From: Halichondria panicea
Taxonomy: Eukaryota; Porifera; Demospongiae; Suberitida; Halichondriidae
Assembly (NCBI RefSeq): GCF_963675165.1
Contig: NC_087390.1
Coordinates: 5,031,301-5,095,300 of the forward strand
Direction: 5' to 3'
DNA length: 64,000 nt
Shown here: piece after piece, positions 51,901 through 61,200 of the stretch
Position numbering within the stretch: position 1 is the first letter of the stretch
Layout of the letters: each line of letters opens with the position of its first letter
Position numbers and translations under genes: made by a program
Notes under the pieces: model-generated
The model's input: the letters and a program-made list of their open reading frames with translations, nothing else
What the model was told of the DNA's origin: nothing
Databases searched by the model: none

Positions 51901-54814
51901 TGCAATACGTAACTTAGATCTACTGTGATGCACTATCACGTAATAGGGTGTGTTTCATTAGCAATGGCAGATTCGATGTTAAACGAAGAAAATATCCTGG
52001 ATTTGTGTAGCTACGTTCACAACGGTCTCGAAATAAGATCACCTAGCTGTTTACCACAAAAGACGATCGTTATCAATAATCAAAATAGATCGCAATAGTG
52101 ACAGAAGACTGTATTAGTACATGTAGCTGTTGTGAAACAGATAAACACATTATTTTGTGGCTGTCTCTCATGCTCTTTATGTGACCTTTGCTCGTGTGAA
52201 ATTTGTCATTGCAGATGTAACTAACTAACTGAGCGGTAGAATGGGCCTAGCGAACAGAATATACAATGCACACAGTAACCACCATTTTTAGCTTCTGAGT
52301 AGCATAGCCAGGAAAACTGCTTCAGACAGAATCGAGTGCTAAAACGACCTCTTCTTACTGTACTCTTTCCAGCAATTTATTTGAGTAATAAAATTATATT
52401 CATGGCTATCGTGGGCGTGCACGTCCTGTATAGTTAATTCCTGGACTTCTGCACGAGTATAGTTAACATAGGAACTTGACCAGACGATCTTTTCTAAAGC
52501 GTGGCAGACGCGAGACTAGGGTTTCTGGGCAACCAGGAAACAATGGTAGCTACGCCCCTGCATGTAATGGGGACAACAACATTGCTTACCAAAACGGTGT
52601 ATGGATTCCTGCGGCTGACTCAAGATTTCAATTGGTAGATGAGGGAGTGATTTGAGGTCTTGATAACCTATCAGTGAGTAATCACGCACATGTCAGGCTA
52701 TATCACATGTTATTGTCCACCTATACATATGTATGGGCACTCACCTGGTTCAACCTCAACCTCCTGATTCTTTGCTCGGAGGTTGCTTCTTAGTTTCTCA
52801 TTTTCTGTATGGTCACAGCTAAATACCTAACTGATTATACAATCGATTTTTGTACCTTTTTCTAGCTGGTGAATCTTGTCAGCTTGCTTGTCATACTCAT
52901 CTGTTAACTGATCCAGCTCCTCCTCCAGACGCTCATAGTCTAGTAGCTGTCGCTTCACTTCAGATCTCAATTCAGTCACAGAATTTTCTTCACCTAACAA
53001 AATAATGTGTGTAATTATGTTCACAGCTATTTTAAAGGAAATGCACCTAATTTATTTAGTTGGTGAATCTTGTCAGCTTGATTTCCACACCTCTCAGTCA
53101 ACTGATCCAATTCACCCTCCAAATTTTGGACAAGGAAATGAAGACTCACGTTCTTCAGGATCAGATGCATACTATCTGCATGTATATGGTCACAGGTGCA
53201 TGCATAACCTAACTGACGATAGATTATACATACCATTTTCTTTCAGGAAAATCTGGTTGCCGTAATTATCGGTCAACTGACAAACCTCCATAGTCATATT
53301 CTTCAGTTCAGTTTTAAGAGTATCATACTCTAGTAGCAGATGCTTCAATTCATCTCTCAATTTTGTGAGAATACTTTTCCAGCCTAATGTGAAATAATAA
53401 TTATGATACACTTACTAAAAGCATGGCTGCATGTGTTTTCTCGTACCTTGTTCCTTGTTTCCAGGACTTAACTGAACCTCTGAGTCCTCTATCTCTGGCA
53501 GTGACCCAGTCACACATTTGGCTATCTGCTCAGTGAGATGACCCAGGTCCATCTTCCTCAGGACAGTAAACAGGCTTTCCCAGGTAGGGGGGTAAGTTGG
53601 TCGTATACTTCTCTCCCAAGCACTGAAGATCTGCTCAATGTAATCTCTAGCAGAGAGTGTGAGAGCTTTTTTTCTATCTTTCACTGAAAGCTGTACCCGA
53701 GAGGTGGTGTAGAATCGATACAAATCCTTAGAGAGAGCATCCATGAGATTGATTCCATACTTGTGCAGTTGGTTCAGCTTGGGTATGCTGAAGTGTACAT
53801 CACTGTCAACCAAAGGTGCTGCATAAAACATAATAATCATTATAATTATGCCTTGAGTAGCTGCATGCATATACCTCTTAAAAAGGCCCTGAATACTTTT
53901 TTATTTGAATTTCCTCCTTTGTCTTTTCCTCCAATAATCATCAACTCCCCAGTTGGCACAGCAACAGCAGATGATTCTGTCAAGGATAGAGGCAGGTCAG
54001 CAGCATGCTCCCAGGACTGGGTGTTGGGGGAGAACGCATGAATGGTTGTTGTGGGGGCATAAAAAACACCTCCTCCAATAGACAAGAGATGATCACCAAA
54101 GAAGGCAGCAGCTGTAAGCATATTTGGAGCATCAGGTAACGTCTCCCATGGAAACTTAACTGCACCAGATATAAGCGATTGTAGAGATGCAAGGAATACA
54201 ATTCCAAAACACGTGATCAGGTACCACTGGTCACCATGAAGAGCAGACTTCATGTTAGACCCTGCACTTGGTAGGGAGGGAGCAGTCGTCCACTGGCCAT
54301 CTTTAAACACTTCCACAGAGGAGAGGAATCCTGAGGTATTCTTACCTCCAGCCACAACTAGTGCAGACCCACTACTGACAGCAGATGGTGAACTTCGGCT
54401 CTCATTCATAGGAGGCAGTGTTTCAACAAACTGTCCATCCCTCATCGTGAAGACTTTGTTTGTTTCCTCTCTCGTAAAATACTCTTCCCCACCCACCAGT
54501 AACAGTTCAGAGTCATGGACGACAAGGGTAGAGCGATAGGTGGGTGTGTCTGTCATTGTCCATGTGGTGTCAACTCCAAGTTTTAATGAGCACAGTTTGG
54601 CAACAGTCGGTCCTCCTCCAACGTAGAGTGTTCCATTCAGGTACACGGATTCAGAAGAGGCATCACTCATTTCCACTGGTAGAAAAGGCAATTCATCCCA
54701 CTCCAGAGTTGTAGAGGGATGAAGGATATCAAGAGTCTGCATGAGAGGAGCATTTAACATTCCCAACTGATAGAGCTACATGTAGATAATATATGAGGTT
54801 ACCTGTTCAGCCAT
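48979..54814 (-). CDS. Kelch - coiled-coil - ZU5 - UPA-like - Death protein, gene 1 (14 exons)
   Basis: Exons, 5' to 3': 54803-54814, 53875-54766, 53447-53818, 53234-53383, 53047-53175, 52856-52993, 52745-52804, 52590-52667, 50925-51520, 50685-50834, 50437-50626, 50273-50389, 50153-50218 and 48979-49337. The sum is 3,309 nt, about 1,102 aa. Domains: Kelch propeller (about 1-300; LYVGGGPTVAKL, LLLVGGEEY, ALVVAGGKN, LMIIGGKD), Death-fold-like segment with PPTWESLFTVLRKMDLGHL (about 302-425), heptad-rich coiled coil (426-584), ZU5 (611-809; FHWVGYGFKLTIPRGSLPAG), UPA-like strands, a Pro/Gln-rich linker, and a C-terminal Death domain (PNWQKYAIVLGL). ZU5-UPA-Death occurs in UNC5, PIDD and ankyrins (apoptosis and immune scaffolds). 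The Kelch front end suggests sensing or cargo binding. Odd points: a 36-nt first intron, a GC-AG intron after exon 10, and cassette exons. Confidence 0.88.
49375..49431. repeat. Near-perfect 57-bp palindrome in the last intron of gene 1
   Basis: ATGTGAAGCAACAATACC.. is mirrored by ..GGTATTGTTACTTCACAT with almost no loop, around GTTCTTAGAAC. It lies about 40 bp 5' of the Death exon in transcript sense. Confidence 0.8.
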
Positions 54815-55044
54815 TGAACTAGAAACTGTCTATAGAGGTAGATCTAATTAGGCTTACATGCCCCACCCACAAAATTTTGCTAGATCTACATCTGACATAA
54901 TATGATCAGATCTAGATCTAGCAAAATAAAAATAAAATTTCTTATATTATAAGAGGCTAGACCTAAGTTGTTCAGAAACCTCATTTGATCTATAAAACTT
55001 CTTAAATGTAGATACTGTATTTATACTGTAAAAAATGAATTTAT
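51083..55044. repeat. Segmental duplication, copy 1
   Basis: This block matches 59504 to the window end at 64000 at near identity over exons and introns. The offset is about 8,420 bp on the left, rising to about 8,950 bp past an insertion in copy 2. The left limit lies inside the ZU5 exon (TACGAGCTGT). The right limit is not reached. Confidence 0.92.
51650..51725 (-). repeat. Dispersed repeat, inverted copy of the 18.4/21.1 kb unit
   Basis: Reading the minus strand gives AGCACTCGTTAGCTATGGAC and AGAACGCTAGCTATTGGTAT, then AGAGCTGCAAGGCT. This matches the core of 18369-18430. It lies in intron 8 of gene 1; gene 2 has the same at 60050-60140. Confidence 0.75.
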
Positions 55045-55823
55045 ACTGTAAAAAATGATGTGTGGTTTTCATGCAAGTGCGTAACTATTGTGGCAACTAG
55101 AACTACCAGGAAAAACGCACATTTGCCACAATAAAACCACACATTATTTTACAGTGTAGCATCTATTCAGTCAGTGCACACCGTTACTTACACTTTTTAA
55201 AGCCTAACACTAGACCCCGGCCCATGCAGGCAGGTAAAACCTTATATATATATCTATTTTATAATTGTAACTACTCATGCACTGAACTCTAACATTTGAC
55301 TTCATAAACACATGCAAGTGAAGACACCCCATATAGAGCATCACATGAGCAGTAATTAAGTCTCATAGCTAACATGTTAATGATTAGCCTCCTTCACCGG
55401 CCACTTCCCTAAGTGAAGTGCGGCCTGGGATCGAGGCTAGTTAATGATCAGCAATATCCTCCCATTTCCTCAAGGAAAAAAGGGGGGTTTGGTAAATTAC
55501 GGAGTCACTCCCTCACTGTGCCAACTCACTGCATGTTAGAGCAGCTCTTTAGAGTATGCATGCCAATATGACTGCTTAATGACTGCTTGCATTGGCAGCA
55601 GGCCACGTAATCTCTGCTTGGCCGCTTGGCCATACCACATGCATGCATTATGTACACGTACCTATAATTATATACCCTAGGGGAGTGAATGTTTTAAGCT
55701 CCCAAGTGCAGGGCAGCTATATACGCAACACTCCCCAATCATATCATGAAATGAAATAGTAACGAGAAATTATGCATAACACAAAGAGAAATGATACAAA
55801 CAAATAATGTGTTTGTGGGATAA
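54815..55823. other. 5' flank of gene 1, upstream regulatory region and repeats
   Basis: 54815-55044 is shared with the 5' flank of gene 2, so it probably includes the promoter, though no clear TATA box can be placed. 55045-55155 is a MITE. 55390-55445 is an AGCCTC...GAGGCT hairpin. The remainder shows no gene. Confidence 0.5.
55045..55155. mobile_element. 111-bp MITE with ACTGTAAAA-type ends
   Basis: ACTGTAAAAAATGATGTGTG at the left returns inverted (ACCACACATTATTTTACAGT) at the right. It sits just upstream of the gene-1 5' flank. Confidence 0.75.
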
Positions 55824-55829
55824 TTAAAC

Positions 55830-56571
55830 CACATTGAATTTAGGAAAGGGATAAATTGCTGCTTGCTGCTTATAGCGAACGTGTTTGATTTCTACCGCCC
55901 TGCCTGTTGGATTGTGGAATCGTTGAGACCTATACAGCTGCTGCGGTTGATGCTGGCGCCAATTCGAAAACTGTCTGGAGAATGTTTTTGGGTCAAGGCC
56001 AACCAGTTCTATATGGCCTGACAAAGGTGTGACACAAGTTTTAGTCTTATCAATGGCGCATCATTCTCAAAAATGAATAGAGTAATACGAGTCAGGTATT
56101 TGATTGGCGAGACAAATAACCTAGCATGGCTGCTACAGGGCAAACAGTGCTAATAATAAGTGCGGCCGAGGGATGTAATGGCCAGCGCCGAATTGGTCCA
56201 CTTTACTTTTTGAATACTGTGACAAGCGATAGTTGAGGGTTTACATCTGAGTCTGTAGTGACGTCGTTGATCGAGTTGAAGATTGGCTTGATTGTCTAGT
56301 GCCCCAGCTAGTGATGCGGTAAGCTCTCCTGATCTTGGCAAAGATATAGGGGATTTTTGGAAACTAAGTACGATCTGATAGTCGTCCAGTGCACTGAAAG
56401 TGAGAGATGTGTGATAAAGTGAGTTCTAGAGTTGGTGATCTCCAATCCAAGGTTTGGATCAATTAAGAGTTCCAGGATTGCTTGTGTGGGCAGTTTGCTA
56501 TGTTGCCTGTATATACGTAGAACGAAATATGGGATATAGCAGTCAATGCAAGAAATGGCATCTGCAGCCAC
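55830..56571 (-). pseudogene. DIRS-type retrotransposon remnant (RNase H end plus tyrosine recombinase)
   Basis: The reverse strand begins MAADAIS and ILELLIDPNLG, the RNase H-to-recombinase junction of DIRS elements. It then shows SDVNPQLSLVTVFKK, CPVAAMLGYLSRQSN, FENDAPLIRLKLVSH, ELVGLDPKTFS and, in another frame, SFRIGAS and GLNDSTIQQAGR. These are the conserved blocks of the DIRS tyrosine recombinase, including the RIGA Arg. At least three frame changes and several stops break it, so it is dead. Gag and the RT core are absent. Confidence 0.85.
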
Positions 56572-56605
56572 ATTTAGCCAGGTATGTGACTCTATTTAAA
56601 CCATT

Positions 56606-56691
56606 AAGGTGACCACACTCATCGGGGCAGCTGCTAGCATAGACAATGTCTGAAGAATGGACCCTCTTGGAACCCATGGATCTAGTCACTG
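56606..56691 (+). pseudogene. Third copy of the TRRAP last exon (truncated, with stop)
   Basis: It starts inside the exon at AAGGTGACCACACTCATCGG and runs through the stop. The Cys codon became TGA and one base is lost in the GATCCC stretch. It shares the CTGG insertion just after the stop codon with the 46.7 kb copy but not with the functional exon. Copies two and three are therefore closer to each other. Confidence 0.9.
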
Positions 56692-56891
56692 GAACACTAT
56701 ATAGCTATAGAATCACCACTTCTGCATGTTTTATATACCCTGATTTTATGTTGTATATATAATTCCAACTCATATATACTGAGCAATCAAATAATTCTAG
56801 AGTGTCACTATAATATCTGTCTTTCTCTCTTTTCTTAGAAAGTTACCATCAACAGACCAGCTGGACAGTGTACGTAGTCCATTCTCCTCCC

Positions 56892-57047
56892 TCACTGCTC
56901 TTCTGACCGAGGTTTCTTGGGGGGAACTGCATGGAGACACTCACCAGTAAAATAGACCAACACAACAACTGACTGTCTCACCTTGCTCAGTGGGTTCAGT
57001 GGCCTCTCTCTTCGTACCTGTGAAGGGGCGTAGTCGGGACGAGTTCT
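56892..57047 (-). other. Trace of a two-exon C-terminus of an unknown minus-strand gene
   Basis: Exons 56982-57047 and 56892-56926 splice by GT-AG into NSSRLRPFTGTKREATEPTEQ followed by VPPKKPRSEEQ and a stop. The first exon is also present at 47199-47272 (open) and 39295-39378 (with a stop). It is probably the tail of a gene convergent with TRRAP that was copied along with the TRRAP end. The rest of that gene is not visible. The KKPR patch resembles a nuclear signal. Confidence 0.4.
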
Positions 57048-57060
57048 CTGCATTGGGAAC

Positions 57061-58283
57061 ATAATTATGTCTTTGAGACTGGAGCTAGGCATAATTATAG
57101 CTGTTGCCCAGTAAGTGGGCATCAAAGCAATCTAGTGCTGCTCTGTATATATGCATGTTGCACCACTACCATAGCAACCATATATGATACAGTCAAGGGC
57201 ATAATTATATGAAGAGAAGAGGGCATGCAACTACTATCTATATCAGAAAACAAATGGGCGGGGTCTTATATCTAAAAATAGTATTGCCATGCACCGTTTA
57301 TACGGAAACTTATATAGCGGGAAATTTTCCGGCGCTGGTGCAAATTTTGCCCCTCGAAAATTGTGCGCTATATATGCATGGTATTCAGTCGCACACTGTT
57401 CATGCAGCTGCATGCATGCTTGTTCTAATTTTTCCGGACATTTTGCATGCTCTATAAAGATTATACCCAGCCTTATTTTTTGCTGTCTGATAAATTAGTA
57501 ATAGTTATAATATGGGCACGAGGGATTGTACGGTGACGTATATATTGCGCTGAAGCACGAGGACGCCATTCCCGAGGGCTGAGGCAAATACACTATATGC
57601 ATGCACGTGTTATAACTAGTTTTATATCCCTAGCAACAAAATACACCACAGCTTCTACAAAAATGACTGAAAGAGACTATAGTCCCAGCATAATACAGGC
57701 CAAGTTATCGTACGCAGCTACTTGCATCTAGACACCAGTAGCTGACCATTCAAGATTGCCGTCATTGGCACGACAAATTGTTTGACTCACAAGACGTTGG
57801 GCTCATCGATGCTAGACAAGAGTAAGAGTAAAGCAGTTCCACCCCCTGAACGCTGCAAAACACTCTCTCTTCTCAATTCTGCTGCAAAACAGCCCAACCC
57901 AAAAGGCAAAGCTGCAGAGCAGCCCCACCTCAAACTCTGCTGCAAAACAGCCACTTTCCAACTCCGACGATGCCAACTTGACTGTGTCCTAGTATAGGAC
58001 TATGTTCAAGTAGACAGTAAAGAACTGGAAAAACTTGTGACACTGTAAGCCTCTAGCTGCTATGCGGCATTTACTTTTTCGTAAAAATGCCATGTATGTT
58101 GTTCCCTCAAATTATAAGGCTTTGTGGTCAGTGCAGAATATGAAATACAGTGCGACTCAGTGCATTATGCATGCACATAGCAACAGCATAGCAACGGAAT
58201 ATAAGAACATATATACGGTACTCTTATATCTACTCTTGGGTGCATAAATAACTAATGGAATTAAGGAATACATGCATGCACCA
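57061..58283. other. Intergenic stretch between the duplicated units
   Basis: 57280-57480 holds a CGGGAAATTTTCCGGCGC-type dispersed repeat. 57830-57990 has an irregular Ala/Lys/Gln-rich coding-like stretch with repeats of TCTGCTGCAAAACAGCC that shifts frame and matches no family I know. No intact gene. Confidence 0.45.
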
Positions 58284-61200
58284 TTATTCACCTTTGTATT
58301 TCTCCTCAATTTGATCTGCCAGATTGATTTGTTTGACAGTGTCACTTCTGAGGCCATTGCAAATGTCATTCCATGTACGAGAAGGTGAGTACTGCAACCA
58401 GTGGGTCAACATTTCACGTAAGCGATCTTGGTCGTTGCTTTCATTAGATTTGATGGCTTTGAGCATACCAACTTGAATTCCCAAAGAAAGCCCCAAATTA
58501 AACCAATTAGTAACGACTTCCATCAAGTTTGAAAACACTTCTTGCAAGTCTCTTGTGCATAATTGATTTTCACATTCCTCGTGTACAACATTGCCTACGT
58601 GTGCATATAGGGTGAGCATTATTTGAACTGAGTGGATAGTCATATGCATACAGTGTACACGTAACTGTATCTTTCGTTTTAGTTCGGCCTTCAAATAAAT
58701 TATAAGAGAGGCAGATCAGTATATGATCTCAATTAAGGGTAGGTATAACATAGGCAGATCAGTATTAGAGCAATTATATCATTACTAAATATGTGTTTTA
58801 TATACTTTGTGATGGTACAAGTGCTTGATCGGCTGGGAGAGAGTTTGCTGTCAGACGAATGCAAAGTGAAAGGAAAAACAGTTTTAGATAAAGTACATAC
58901 CACCAATTCTTTCCGCTGGGGGGTCTACTTCCACCAACAGCTTGTTCTTGGGTTCCCTGGCTCCTATCAGATTTAAAACATAGCGAAAATATTGCACTTC
59001 TTCTTCAGGGCGCAGCACTCTGGCTTTCAGTTGGAGAGACGGAAAAGCACTTGTACCAGGGTTAAACGAGTCCACATCCCCTCTAGTAACCTGTATCATT
59101 ACATCATTACAGCATGACAAACTGAAACTAGGCACTATATACTCACAACAGGTGTTACTAGTGGGTAAATCCTCCATCCATCTTTCTCAATACCCTCAAG
59201 CATGGGAATGTCGAGAGATATTGGTTCACTTGGAACTTCAAACTCTATTGCGAGATGGGACCCTTTCTCTGCTCCGTTTCTTTCATAAAATTGTTCCACA
59301 GCCTGCACAATTAAATATGAAATATAACCTTACGACATTTGAACATTACCGAAAGGTGAGCTTCATCATTCCAAGACAATACTACGTCAATCTTTGTGGT
59401 ATGCTTAATGTGTGGATAGTAGTAGAGGCTGGCAGTGTAGTGTTTGTCCACATCTTCTCCTGTCACAGCCAGTCCACTAAACTGGGTCAGCTTCAGTAAT
59501 CCATACGAGCTGTACGCAGTGAATGAGCCACGCCCTTCAAGCTGCTTGAAGGTGTAGAGCAGACTCTCCTGGGAGCAATGTGCTCTCACAAATGAGAGCT
59601 TAGTGGAGCTGGTCATCTTGGCACAGTGCTGTATCTCGACTGTCAGCTGCTGTTGGAATCGACACAAGGGAAGAGGAAGTATCCAGAAAACACTGCTGAC
59701 CAACTGGTGATTGTCAGGAAACTGATACTGTCCAGCTAAACTGGCCTTGATGTCTAGTCGACACCGATCAACACCAGCTGGCAGGGAGCCCCGGGGTATA
59801 GTGAGCTTAAACCCATAGCCAACCCAGTGGAAGGTTTGGGGTGAGTTGGTAACGATCACACACGTGCTGGCCACCACTTCAACACCAGGGAGGTCTGAGT
59901 GGAGGGAACAGTATAGAATGAAAGCACCGTGGGCGTTGACGCCTCGGTGAATGTGTCAAAGCTCTATAACATAAAGCTACTAGCTATTGCTAATAACACA
60001 CAATCGATCATGATTATTGCTAAAAAGGAACAAAATACTAAAATTTTACAGCTGCTGGATCAGTGCAGTAGAGCCTTGCAGCTCTTTTCTTTGAAGCTAC
60101 CAATAGCTAGCGTTCTAGTCCATAGCTAACGAGTGCTGCAAGCTGCGCTGTGCTAATGCCTAAGGTCTGAGGAATTGAGTATCAGGGTTTCATCTAGTGG
60201 GAGGGGGGCAGGGGTGAACCTTCCCTCTAAAACGTTGTAATCGCATCATTAGTACTTGGTATGCAATAATTATGTAATGTAACTAGATCAACTGTGATGC
60301 ACTGGGGTATGGTCAACAAATGTAGGAGGGGCCAATATTTTGCGGCACATTAGTACCGTCTATATGGTGTGCAATACGTAACTTAGATCTACTGTGAGGT
60401 GTGTAATTAACAACTGTGGGAGTGGCCAAATATTTTGCGGCATGCTTACGCGGCCCAAACCTTAAATACCATTGTGCCCATCATGTTTTAACTTACAAGC
60501 AGCCACAACGCAAAGCTTCAGAACATGCATGGGTTGCGCAGTGCACATATATACACAGCCTTTGGACAGATCCTGAACAACCTTAGCCGCCCCTTTGTAT
60601 TTACCAGCCATGTTTCGTTAACATTGTTCAAAAAGCCTCAAGTATTTTCTCTGCAATGGCTTGTCCAGTGGTGTATCACATCGACAAACACGTCACAAAT
60701 CAACAAAGCATAGCACAAGAGGTGTTGTTTCTTGTTTGAGTAATCAGCTGCTTCATCAGCACAAACAAAGAATGTTGCATCTTTGATCTCACTGAAAATT
60801 TGCTCCCGTATCCACTCTCCAGCACGAGATGAGCGTTCGTTCTGAATTTGTGGCAATTGTACCGTGCATTTTGGAAGGCTGTCTGGAAGTGTTGTTCCAA
60901 GATGATATTTTTTATTTTAAGAAAATGTCCTGGATTTGTGTAGTTATGTTCACGATGGCCTCAAAGTGAGATCACTTAGCTGTTTGCCACAAAAGACGAT
61001 CGTTATCAATAAGGATCGCTTTTTTTTAGCAATAGTGACAGAAGACTGTATTAGTACATGTACGTAGCTGTTGTGAAACAGATAAAACACATTTTGTGGC
61101 TGTCTCTCATGCTCTTTATGTGACCTTTGCTCGTGTGAAATTTGTCATTGTAGATGTAACTATAACTAACTGAGTGGTAGAATGGGCCTAGCAAACAGAA

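Noticed and set aside
53005-53265. Plus-strand 86-aa frame, repeated at 61957-62205
   Set aside because: It is conserved only because it is antisense to the duplicated coiled-coil exon of the Kelch-ZU5-Death genes.
57782-57997. 71-aa frame rich in AAKQP/AAEQP
   Set aside because: Coding-like repeats change frame midway and match no family I know, so only a note was kept.
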